A stretch of DNA of 64,000 nucleotides from Chersky-267 sp963744115 (GTDB lineage Bacteria > Chloroflexota > Limnocylindria > Limnocylindrales > CSP1-4), in contig CAVUSI010000003.1 of NCBI GenBank assembly GCA_963744115.1, forward strand, positions 1,426,001 to 1,490,000, in the 5' to 3' direction. Shown in pieces: positions 1 to 8,230 of the stretch; the stretch's first letter is position 1, and every line of letters begins with the position of its first letter. The notes under the pieces are model-generated. The model ran no database searches. It saw nothing but the letters and a program-made list of their open reading frames with translations, and had not been told where the DNA came from. A program made the translations under genes and the position numbers.

Positions 1-2198
1 GCACGTCGCCGAGGCCATCAACTTGTCGCCGGACCGGACCGCGCGGGTGACCTTCAGCGAGATCACCGAGTCCGCGATCCGCGAGGCGTTCGCCCATCCG
101 CGGTCGATCGACCAGGACCTGGTCGACGCGCAGCAGACGCGCCGGATCGTCGATCGGATGGTCGGCTACACCCTCAGCCCGCTGATCTCGCGCAAGGTCC
201 GCTCGGGCCTGTCGGCCGGCCGGGTCCAGTCCGTAGCGGTCCGCCTGGTGGTCGACCGCGAACGCGAGATCCGCGCGTTCACGGCGGTCGAGTACTGGAC
301 CGTCGAGGCGGTCCTGATCGCGCCGGACGGCTCGACGTTCAGCGCCGATCTCGTCCGGATCGACGGGGAGAAGCCGGTCATCGGGGACGGCGACACCGCT
401 GACCGACACGTCGCCGCGCTCCGCGCCAGCCGGCCGGTCGTCGACACGATCGCGGTCAAGCGGTCGAAGCGCAGCCCTTCACCGCCGTTCACGACGTCGA
501 CGCTGCAGCAGGAGGCGAGCCGCAAGCTCGGGTTCAGCCCGAAGCGGACGATGTCGGTCGCTCAGCGGCTCTACGAGGGCGTCGAGACGCCCGACGGCCA
601 GACGGGTCTGATCACCTACATGCGGACCGATTCGGTGGCGTTGTCGGGCCAGGCGCTCGGCGAGGCGCGCGAGGTCATCGGCGACCGCTACGGGATCGAC
701 TACACGATGCCCAAGGGCCGGCCGTTCAAGACCAAGACCCGCAACGCCCAGGAGGCGCACGAGGCGATCCGCCCGACGTCGTTCCGCCGCGACCCGGAGG
801 CGCTCGAGCGCGTCCTCGGCCGCGATGAGGCGCGCCTGTATCGGCTGATCTGGCAGCGGGCACTGGCCAGCCAGATGAAGGAGAAGGAGCTCGAGACCAC
901 CTCAGCCGAGCTGATCGCGGGATCGTACGGCCTGCGGGCGAGCGCGACCAAGACGGTCTTCGACGGGTTCAGCCGGGTCTACACCGAGGGCCAGGACGAC
1001 GCCGCGGAGGAGGCCGAGCGGGCCCTGCCGCCGCTCGCCCAGGGTGATGTCACCGCCGTGTCCGAGGTCCTCCCGACCCAGCACTTCACGGAGCCGCCGC
1101 CGCGTTACACCGAGGCGACCCTGATCAAGTCGCTCGAGGAGCACGGCATCGGCCGTCCGTCCACGTACGCGGCCACCATCTCGACGATCGTCGACCGGGG
1201 CTACGTCAAGGTCGATCGAGCGCCGGCTGCACCCGGAGCCGATCGGCGAGGTCGTCACGGACCTCCTCGTCGAGCACTTCGGCAAGTACGTCGATCTGGC
1301 CTTCACCGCCGAGATGGAGGAGGAGCTCGACGAGGTCGCCCGGGGCGAGCGCGCCTGGGTCCCGCTGCTGCGGGCGTTCTACGGACCGCTCAAGGAGCTG
1401 GTCGACGAGAAGCGTGCCGTGCTGCGGCGCAAGGACTTCACGACCGAGCCGTCGGACGAGGTCTGCTCCGAAGGCCATCCGATGGTCATCCGCCTCGGAC
1501 GGAACGGTCGGTTCCTCGCCTGTTCGCTCTATCCGGAGCACAAGGAATCCCGTCCGCTGCCGGGCGAGGAGGAGGACGGCCCGGCTCTCCCCGGGGTGGG
1601 CGAGACCTGCCCGAAGTGCGGGGCCACCGACGGCGGGACGCTGGTCGCCAAGCGCGGCCGGTTCGGACCGTTCGTCGGTTGCTCGCGTTACCCCGATTGC
1701 GACTTCATCAAGAAGGACGGTCCGCCACCGCCGGACCCGCTCCCGTTCGAGGTCGTCTGCCCGACGTGCAAGGAAGGCCGCCTGACCCCGCGCCGTGCCC
1801 GCCGGACGGGTTCGGTCTTCTGGGGTTGCTCGCGCTACCCGAAATGCGACTTCACGACGTCACACGAGCCGCTCGGCGCGACTCATGACGTCGATGACGG
1901 TCCGGTCGGGCGGAAGGGCGAGGATGCGGCCATGTGCCTGGTCTGTGGGTCGACGATGACGCTGGCGGCGGATGCCATCGTCGCCGGTGCGAAGGTCGAG
2001 GGTGGCCCGGCCGATCCGGCCGCCCTGGCCCGCCCCAAGCGCGGGGGCGGTGCCGGCCGGGGCGGAGGAGGGCGCAGCGGCTCGCGCTCCGCGCCTCGGG
2101 GCGGGGGTCGCGGCACGCGCGCCAGGACGACCCGAGCGACGGGCACCCGGTCCACGGCTGCCCGGACCGACGAGACCGAGAGCGCGCCCGGGGCGTGA
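1..2198 (+). CDS. topA: DNA topoisomerase I (5' partial, one frame break)
   Basis: Type IA topoisomerase that relaxes negative supercoils through a transient 5'-phosphotyrosine link. The reading frame enters from before base 1 (bases 2-4 are a His codon), so the Toprim domain lies outside. The catalytic tyrosine sits in the ITYMRTDS motif, with its codon at 617-619. After about 1217 the protein continues in the next frame (frame 2 to frame 3). The likely cause is one extra base in 1215-1217, because RRLHPEPIGEVVTDLL follows directly. The C-terminus holds Cys-rich ribbon repeats (CSEGH, CPKCGATDG, CPTCKEGR, CLVCGS at about 1460-1960), then a Gly/Arg-rich tail. The stop overlaps the next gene's GTG. 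Family identity is certain; the frame break is probably a sequencing error since the gene is normally essential. Confidence 0.95.
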
Positions 2199-3175
2199 CC
2201 GGCGCGGACGCCCTCGAGCGCTTCCTCGGCGGGCTCACGGCCCGTGATGCGTCCGACCACACGAGGCGCTCCTACGCGACCTCGGTGAGTGCGTATCTCG
2301 CCTGGCTCGAGGAGCGCGGGATCGATTGGCGGCGCCCCGGGCGCAACGACCTGCGGGCCTACCTCGAGGTCCTGTCCGACGGCCGCTCGCGAACCTCCGT
2401 GGCCCAGCGCCTGGCCGCGATCCGGTCGTTCTATCGCTTCGCCACCCGGCACGAGCTGTGCGCCGGGGACCCATGGGGAGCGATCGCGACACCGCGCCAG
2501 CCGAAGCGGCTGCCCCAGGTCCTCGAAGCCCGCGAGGTGGAGCAGCTCCTGGCCGTCATCGACGAGGAGGGCGCCGGCGTGGCCGCGGGGACGAGTCGAG
2601 CGCCGGTGCTGACCGCCGCGCTGGTGCTGCGCGATCGGGCCCTGGTCGAGACGGCCTATGCCGCCGGCCTGCGGATCAGCGAGCTGGCCTCGGCGAGCCT
2701 CGGATCGGTCGATCTCGGACGCGGCGAGATCCGGGTCGTCGGCAAGGGTCGAAAGGAGCGGATCGGTCTGCTCGGTCGGCCGGCGCGGGCGGCGATCGCG
2801 GAGTACCTGACGGACGGTCGCCCGGTCCTGCTCGCCCGCCGGGCGTCGACCGGAAGGGTCGGGCGGTCAGAGCCGCCGTCGGAGGTCTTCCTCAACCAGC
2901 GCGGTACCCCGCTCGGCGTCCGAGGGCTCCGGTTCCGCCTCGACCGGCTCCGCCAGCGGGCCGGCCTGCCGATGGGGGTCTCGCCGCACACGCTCCGTCA
3001 CAGCTTCGCGACCCACCTGCTCGACGGCGGCGCCGACCTGCGGGTCGTCCAGGAGCTGCTCGGTCACGAGAGCCTGGCGACGACCCAGATCTACACCCAC
3101 GTCTCCGGTGCCAGGCTGCGCTCGGCGTATCTCGACGCCCATCCACGGGCTCGCAGCGCCAACCGTCCGACGTGA
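2195..3175 (+). CDS. xerC: Tyrosine recombinase XerC/XerD-like (first copy)
   Basis: Site-specific tyrosine recombinase of the Xer type, expected to resolve chromosome dimers at a dif site with a partner. The 326-residue protein has an N-terminal SAM-like DNA-binding domain (about 1-90) and a C-terminal catalytic domain. All signature residues are visible: R160 (GLRISEL), H265 and R268 (HTLRH), H291 (LGHES) and nucleophile Y300 (IYTH), with a Lys in GKGRKER. The start is the GTG whose GTGA overlaps the topA stop. Its own stop in turn overlaps the murJ GTG, so it sits inside an operon rather than on a mobile element. A second Xer gene lies at 43.4 kb. The C versus D assignment is arbitrary from sequence alone. 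Confidence 0.88.
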   Translation: MTGADALERFLGGLTARDASDHTRRSYATSVSAYLAWLEERGIDWRRPGRNDLRAYLEVLSDGRSRTSVAQRLAAIRSFYRFATRHELCAGDPWGAIATPRQPKRLPQVLEAREVEQLLAVIDEEGAGVAAGTSRAPVLTAALVLRDRALVETAYAAGLRISELASASLGSVDLGRGEIRVVGKGRKERIGLLGRPARAAIAEYLTDGRPVLLARRASTGRVGRSEPPSEVFLNQRGTPLGVRGLRFRLDRLRQRAGLPMGVSPHTLRHSFATHLLDGGADLRVVQELLGHESLATTQIYTHVSGARLRSAYLDAHPRARSANRPT

Positions 3176-4743
3176 GCACCGGCCGCTCGCTCGCCCGCGC
3201 CGGGCTGATCGTCACCGGCGCGTTCCTGGTCGCCCGTGCGCTCGGCTGGGTCCGCCTCGTGGTCATCGCGGCGACCTTCAACGTATCGGGCCAGCTCGAC
3301 ACGTTCTTCGCTGCGTTCCGCGTCCCCGACCTGATCTTCCAGCTCGTTGCGGCCGGCGCCCTGTCGTCGGCGCTCATCCCGGTCCTGTCCGGCTTGCTGG
3401 CGACCGGCGAGCAGTCGCGCGCCTGGCGGGTGGCTTCGACGGTCGCCAACGTCATGCTGGCGATCCTGCTCGTGCTCGCGGTGATCGTCCTCCTCACGAC
3501 CCCCCAGATCATCGAGGTCGTCACTCCCGGGTTCACCAAGGCGCAGCAGGCCCAGACCGTCGACCTGACGAGGATCATGCTGGCAAGCCCGATCCTTCTG
3601 GCGCTCGGGTCGCTGGCGACCAGCCTGCTCAACTCGAAGGGACGGTTCGCCGCCGCCGCGGCGGCGCCGATCGTCTACAACCTGGCGATCATCGGCGGGG
3701 CGATCTTCCTCGCCCCGACGTACGGCGTCGTCGGGCTGGCGATCGGCGTCGTCTTCGGGTCGCTCTGCCACCTCGGGATCCAGGCCCTGCCGCTCCATCG
3801 GATCGGGTTCCGCTGGACACCGCGGATCGAGCTCGGCGACCCGTCGGCCCGTCAGGCGCTCCTGCTGATGGTCCCGCGAGCGATCGGCCTCGGTGCCAGC
3901 CAGCTGACCTTCCTCGTCGCGACGTCGCTCGCGACGACGATCGCGGTCGGGGCTGTCAGCGCATTCTCCTTCGGCTTCTCGATCTTCCAGATCCCCATCG
4001 GGGTCATCGGGATCCCGATCGGCGTGGTCATGCTGCCGTCGCTGTCGCGCGAGCTCGCCCTCGGGGAGACGGCCCGCTACGTCAGCCTGGTCAGCCGGGC
4101 GTTGCGTCTCATCCTGTGGGTGATGCTGCCGCTGGCCGGCCTGACGATCGTCCTGCGGACGGAGATCGTGACCCTGCTGTTCGGCTACGGGAGGTTCGAT
4201 GCGCGCGGCGTGGAGCTGACGGCGTCCGTCCTGATGTTCATGTCGCTCGCGCTCGCCTCCGAGTCACTCATCGCGATCCTGGCCCGGGCGTTCTATGCGA
4301 ACCTCGACACGCTCACCCCGGTCCTGGCGGCGGTCCTGGCCGTGGCGATCAACGTCAGCCTGGCCGTCCTGTTCGTGCCGAGCCTCGAGCTCGCCGGGAT
4401 CGGTCTGGCGATCGCGATCGGATCATGGGCCGAGGTCGCGGTCCTGGTCCTCGTCCTGCGCCGCAGGATCGGCGGGTTCGACCTCCCGGACGTGGTCAGG
4501 CTCGGTGCGCTGGCCCTCGCCTGCGCCGTCGCCGCGACCGCTGTCGCCTGGGTCGGGATGTCGGCGGTCGAGCGGCTGGTCGGGCCGGACCCACGTCGGC
4601 CCGTCCTGCTCGTCGAGCTCGGCCTGGTGACCGCGCTCGCGGGCCTGGTCTACCTCGGGCTGAGTCGTGCGTTGCGGATCCCCGAGCTCGGCACTATCGT
4701 GCGGCTCATGTCCGACGCCCTCCGCCGTCCCGCGCGGTCGTGA
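3172..4743 (+). CDS. murJ: Lipid II flippase MurJ (MviN family)
   Basis: Predicted 523-residue polytopic inner-membrane protein of the MOP/MATE-like superfamily that flips lipid II for peptidoglycan synthesis. About 14 hydrophobic segments span nearly the whole length. The N-terminal ARALGWVRLVVIAATF and AFRVPDLIFQLVAAGALSSA stretches are typical of MurJ, the latter around the first central-cavity helices. The start is a GTG overlapping the stop of the upstream recombinase (GTGA). FemX-like and MurE genes follow, which makes this a cell-wall block. A role in flipping other polyprenyl-linked sugars cannot be excluded, but the context favours MurJ. Confidence 0.92.
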   Translation: MSTGRSLARAGLIVTGAFLVARALGWVRLVVIAATFNVSGQLDTFFAAFRVPDLIFQLVAAGALSSALIPVLSGLLATGEQSRAWRVASTVANVMLAILLVLAVIVLLTTPQIIEVVTPGFTKAQQAQTVDLTRIMLASPILLALGSLATSLLNSKGRFAAAAAAPIVYNLAIIGGAIFLAPTYGVVGLAIGVVFGSLCHLGIQALPLHRIGFRWTPRIELGDPSARQALLLMVPRAIGLGASQLTFLVATSLATTIAVGAVSAFSFGFSIFQIPIGVIGIPIGVVMLPSLSRELALGETARYVSLVSRALRLILWVMLPLAGLTIVLRTEIVTLLFGYGRFDARGVELTASVLMFMSLALASESLIAILARAFYANLDTLTPVLAAVLAVAINVSLAVLFVPSLELAGIGLAIAIGSWAEVAVLVLVLRRRIGGFDLPDVVRLGALALACAVAATAVAWVGMSAVERLVGPDPRRPVLLVELGLVTALAGLVYLGLSRALRIPELGTIVRLMSDALRRPARS

Positions 4744-4791
4744 CGGACGGAGCCCCGGCCGACCATCGTCCCGGATGCCTGGGATACGTTC

Positions 4792-5811
4792 GTGGCCGGC
4801 CATCCGCTCGCGACCTACCTGCAGACGTCGGCCTGGGCGCGGGTGAAGGCTCCCAACGGCTGGTCGAGCCGGCTCGTCGAGGCTCCGCTCGGTGAGGGTG
4901 GGCGGATCGGCGCGCGGATCCTCATCCGGCGTCCGCGGGCGGTGCCCTGGGCGTTCGCGTACGCGCCCCGCGGGCCGCTCGGCACGGACTGGAGCGAGGC
5001 GTCGCTCGGGACGTGGAGCGAGGCGCTCCGGACCGCTCGGGAACGCGACCTCGGCCACGGCGCCCTGGTGGCGCATGTCCGGATCGATCCGGAGATCGAG
5101 CTCGACGGACCGCTCGACATCGACGGCGCCGCCCGGACGACCCTCGAGCGGCTCGGCTGGCGGTCGGCGCCCGAGGTCCAGCCCAGCGTGACCCGCGTCG
5201 TCGACCTGACGGCGGACGAAGCGGTCCTGTGGGGCGACCTCCGGTCGAAGTGGCGGCAGTACGTCAACCGCGCCCGATCGGGTGGCGTGACGGTCGACGA
5301 CATCGACGCCGATGCCGACGGGCGGGCCTTCCCGACGTTCCATCGGATCATGACCGAGACGTCTCGTCGCACAGGCACCCCGATCCGGACCGAGGCGGCG
5401 TACCGCGACATCTGGGACGCCTTCCGGCCGGGCGGAGGGGCCCGCCTGCTCTTCGCGCGCGACGAGCCCGGCGAGGTCCTCGCGGTCCTGTTGCTCGTTC
5501 GGTGCGGGAGCCGCGTCGTCGAGCCGTACGGTGGGATGACCGAGGCGGGGGCGCAGCGGCGGGCGAACTACCTCCTCAAATGGGAGGCGATCCGGTCGAG
5601 CCGGGCAGCCGGCGCGACGTCCTACGACATGTGGGGCCTCGTCCATCCGGGCATCCGCCAGTTCAAGGAGGGGTTCGGCGGTCGAGAGGTCCGATTGATC
5701 GGCGCCTGGGACCTGCCGCTGAGCGGCCTGGGCTGGAAGGCGTACCGGCTGGCCGAAGGCCGCCGTCGCGCCCCTCGGGCGGTGACCGCGGCCACGGCGG
5801 GAGAGCGGTGA
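4792..5811 (+). CDS. FemAB/FemX-family peptidoglycan aminoacyltransferase
   Basis: Predicted aminoacyl-tRNA-dependent transferase that adds an amino acid to the lipid II stem peptide (FemABX, double GNAT fold). The visible 339 residues contain LLQTSAW-like YLQTSAWARVK near the start, KWRQYVNRARS at mid-length, and the C-terminal YDMWGLVHPGIRQFKEGFGG typical of the family. The only in-frame start after the murJ stop is this GTG, but the preceding codons read PDAWDTFVAGHP, which looks like true family N-terminus. The real start may be the GTG at 4740 that overlaps the murJ stop, with a one-base error between 4743 and 4790. The downstream murE start overlaps its stop. The added amino acid cannot be told. 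Confidence 0.82.
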   Translation: MAGHPLATYLQTSAWARVKAPNGWSSRLVEAPLGEGGRIGARILIRRPRAVPWAFAYAPRGPLGTDWSEASLGTWSEALRTARERDLGHGALVAHVRIDPEIELDGPLDIDGAARTTLERLGWRSAPEVQPSVTRVVDLTADEAVLWGDLRSKWRQYVNRARSGGVTVDDIDADADGRAFPTFHRIMTETSRRTGTPIRTEAAYRDIWDAFRPGGGARLLFARDEPGEVLAVLLLVRCGSRVVEPYGGMTEAGAQRRANYLLKWEAIRSSRAAGATSYDMWGLVHPGIRQFKEGFGGREVRLIGAWDLPLSGLGWKAYRLAEGRRRAPRAVTAATAGER

Positions 5812-7460
5812 GCGGGCTCCCGCCGGATCCCGCGGCGGAACGACTCGTCGAGGCGCTCGCGGCGGCCGAACCCCACGCCCCGCGGCCCCTCGGCGAGCTC
5901 ATCGCACGGCTGGGATCCGAGACGCGCCTCCGGTCGGTCGCCGACGGCACCGGGTCGCCGGACATCGGAGCCATCGCAGCGCTATCGGTCGCCGGGATCC
6001 GCGACGACTCGCGGACGATCCGTCCGGGCGACCTGTTCGTGGCCGTTCGCGGGGAGCATGTCGACGGGCACGACCACGTGGCGGAGGCCCGTGCCGCGGG
6101 CGCCGTCGCGGCCGTCGTCGAGCGCCCCGTCGCCGGCGCGGCGGGACCTCAGCTGATCGTCGACCGGAGCCCCGCCGCGCTCGCCTCGGCGGCGAGCTGG
6201 TGGTACGGCGATCCGAGCCGGGACCTGTCGGTCGTGGGCGTGACCGGGACCGACGGCAAGACGACCACCTGCTTCCTGCTCGCCGCGGCGCTCGAGGCGA
6301 CGGGGCTGCCGACCGGGCTGGTCGGGACCGTCGAGACCCGCGTCGGCGCGATCCGGGCCCGGACGCCCGGCCACGTGACGACCCCCGGGGCGATCGGTCT
6401 GCAGCGCCTCCTCCGGGCGATGGTCGCGGCCGGCGATCGGGCCGCCGTCATCGAGACGACGTCCCACGGGCTCGCCGCCGAACGGGTAGGCGCGATCGCC
6501 TACGACGCCGCGATCTTCACCAACCTGTCCCACGAGCACCTCGAGTTCCACGGGACGTTCGAGGCGTATCGCGCCGCCAAGCTCAGCCTGTTCGAGCGAT
6601 TGGCCGAGCGCGGACCTGCCAAGCCGGGAGCCCGACCGCGGCTCGGTATCGTCAATGCCGACGACCCCGCGTCCGTCGATTTCGCAGCGGCGACCCGTGC
6701 CGCCGGCGTCCGGCTGCTGACCTTCGGGACGGGCGCCGATGCCGACGTCCGCGCCGACGCCGTCGAGGAGCAGCGCGACGGCCTGTCGATGGCGGTGACC
6801 ACGGAGGGCTGGACCGGCCGCGTCACGCTCCGCCTCAGCGGGAGGTTCAACGTCCACAACGCGCTGGCGGCGTTCGCCCTGGGGGTGGGCTGGGGCCTGG
6901 ACCTCGCCGCCGTCCGGGCGGGGCTCGAGTCGGTCCCGGGCGTACCGGGACGGATGGAGCGGGTCGATCTCGGCCAGCCGTTCGGGGTGGTCGTCGACTT
7001 CGCCCATAGCCCGGCCGCGCTCGAGACCGTCCTCGACCAGCTGGCGCCGAGCGCGGCCGCGTCGCTCGGCGGCCTGATCGTCGTGTTCGGGTCCGCCGGG
7101 GAGCGCGATACGGCCAAGCGACCGATGATGGGTCGCGTCGCCGGTGAGCGCTGCCGGCTGGTCGTCGTCACCGACGAGGACCCGCGCGGGGAGGATCGCC
7201 TGGCGATCCTGGAGGAGATCGCGGCCGGGGCGGAGGCCGCCGGCCGGCGACGGGGCTCGGACCTGCTGGTCGTGCCCGACCGCGCGGCCGCCATCGCCGC
7301 AGCGGTCGGGCGCGCTCGACCCGGTGACATCGTGCTGCTCGCCGGGAAGGGCCACGAACCGACGATCGAGGGCCCGGACGGGCCGACCCCGTGGGACGAG
7401 CGCCGTGCCGCCGAGGACGCGCTCACGGCTCTCGGGTACGGGTCGACCTCCGGGCGATGA
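5808..7460 (+). CDS. murE: UDP-N-acetylmuramoyl-tripeptide synthetase MurE
   Basis: Mur ligase that adds the third residue to UDP-MurNAc-L-Ala-D-Glu using ATP. The protein has 550 residues. The N-terminal UDP-binding domain includes RDDSRTIRPGDLFVA, the P-loop GVTGTDGKTTT lies at about residues 143-153, ETTSHGLA and FTNLSHEHLEFHGT follow, and the C-terminal domain carries the specificity motif as DEDPRGED near residue 455. The Arg of the classic DNPR motif is kept, which is compatible with a diamino acid such as meso-diaminopimelate; ornithine or lysine cannot be excluded. The GTG start overlaps the femX-like stop. The N-terminal extension of about 50 residues before the domain is longer than usual. 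Confidence 0.92.
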   Translation: MSGLPPDPAAERLVEALAAAEPHAPRPLGELIARLGSETRLRSVADGTGSPDIGAIAALSVAGIRDDSRTIRPGDLFVAVRGEHVDGHDHVAEARAAGAVAAVVERPVAGAAGPQLIVDRSPAALASAASWWYGDPSRDLSVVGVTGTDGKTTTCFLLAAALEATGLPTGLVGTVETRVGAIRARTPGHVTTPGAIGLQRLLRAMVAAGDRAAVIETTSHGLAAERVGAIAYDAAIFTNLSHEHLEFHGTFEAYRAAKLSLFERLAERGPAKPGARPRLGIVNADDPASVDFAAATRAAGVRLLTFGTGADADVRADAVEEQRDGLSMAVTTEGWTGRVTLRLSGRFNVHNALAAFALGVGWGLDLAAVRAGLESVPGVPGRMERVDLGQPFGVVVDFAHSPAALETVLDQLAPSAAASLGGLIVVFGSAGERDTAKRPMMGRVAGERCRLVVVTDEDPRGEDRLAILEEIAAGAEAAGRRRGSDLLVVPDRAAAIAAAVGRARPGDIVLLAGKGHEPTIEGPDGPTPWDERRAAEDALTALGYGSTSGR

Positions 7461-8167
7461 GGGGCTGCCTGATCACGATCGCGGCGCTCACCGTGGTGAT
7501 GGTCACGGCCGCCTGGTTCCTCCTTCCGCCGCTGGCCGGCACGGTCGCCGAAGGGGCGCTCGTCGCGGCCGGGTTCAAGGCGGACACGAGTACCGTGACG
7601 GTCGAGTCGGACCCGCCCCTCAAGCTCCTGGGCCTGACCGCGGACGCACTCCGGATCCGGGCGACCAATATCGCTTTCCGCGGGGTCGAGGCGGCGTCGG
7701 CCGACATCACCCTGGGCGACGTCGCCGTCGTCGACCAGTCGTTCAAGACGCTCAAGGGGTCGCTGAAGGGGGTCCGGTTCAAGCCCGAGCACGGCGCGGA
7801 GCTGGGGGTCCCGCTCGTCGAGCTCAGCGGCACGGCCGACCAGGTCACGGCCACGCTCACCCTGCCGAAGGCCGACGCCGAGGCGCTGGCGGTCGCCGCC
7901 GTCGAGAACGCGGTCGGGATCACCCCGTCGAGCGTCTCGCTGACGTCGCCCGACAATGTCCGCCTGACCGCCGGCGGCCTGACCGTGGCTGCACGGCTGC
8001 GGGTGGGCGACGACGGGTCGCTCGACCTGGTCGCCCCGTCCGGGAGCGACCTCGGCTCGGTCGAGCTGATCTCGCCGGGTGTCGAGCTCCCGGTCCGGGT
8101 CGAGTCGTACAAGATCGTCGACGGGGGACTGATCCTGGTCGCGAGCCTCGACCCTGGCCTCCACTGA
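7457..8167 (+). CDS. DUF2993/LmeA-like exported lipid-binding protein
   Basis: A 236-residue protein with one N-terminal hydrophobic segment (residues about 4-22, uncleaved anchor or signal peptide) followed by an all-beta extracytoplasmic domain of the DUF2993 kind, related to mycobacterial LmeA. Typical features are the repeated short amphipathic strands and the phrase FRGVEAASADITLGDVAVV. LmeA binds phospholipids and affects envelope glycolipid maturation in mycobacteria; any such role here is inference. The ATG overlaps the murE stop (ATGA), so it is the last gene of the cell-wall operon. No downstream terminator was seen before the next promoter box at 8218. Confidence 0.65.
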   Translation: MRGCLITIAALTVVMVTAAWFLLPPLAGTVAEGALVAAGFKADTSTVTVESDPPLKLLGLTADALRIRATNIAFRGVEAASADITLGDVAVVDQSFKTLKGSLKGVRFKPEHGAELGVPLVELSGTADQVTATLTLPKADAEALAVAAVENAVGITPSSVSLTSPDNVRLTAGGLTVAARLRVGDDGSLDLVAPSGSDLGSVELISPGVELPVRVESYKIVDGGLILVASLDPGLH

Positions 8168-8217
8168 GCGTGAACGTCGGCGCCGGCTCGCGCGACTGAG
8201 GTCCGCAGGCACGCTGC

Positions 8218-8223
8218 TATCCT
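8218..8223 (+). promoter_or_regulatory. Putative -10 box (TATCCT), leaderless start for rel/spoT
   Basis: TATCCT ends 7 nt before the ATG at 8231. A transcript starting the usual distance after a -10 box would begin on or next to the start codon. No clear -35 box or Shine-Dalgarno sequence is present. Confidence 0.55.
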
Positions 8224-8230
8224 TGGGCCG

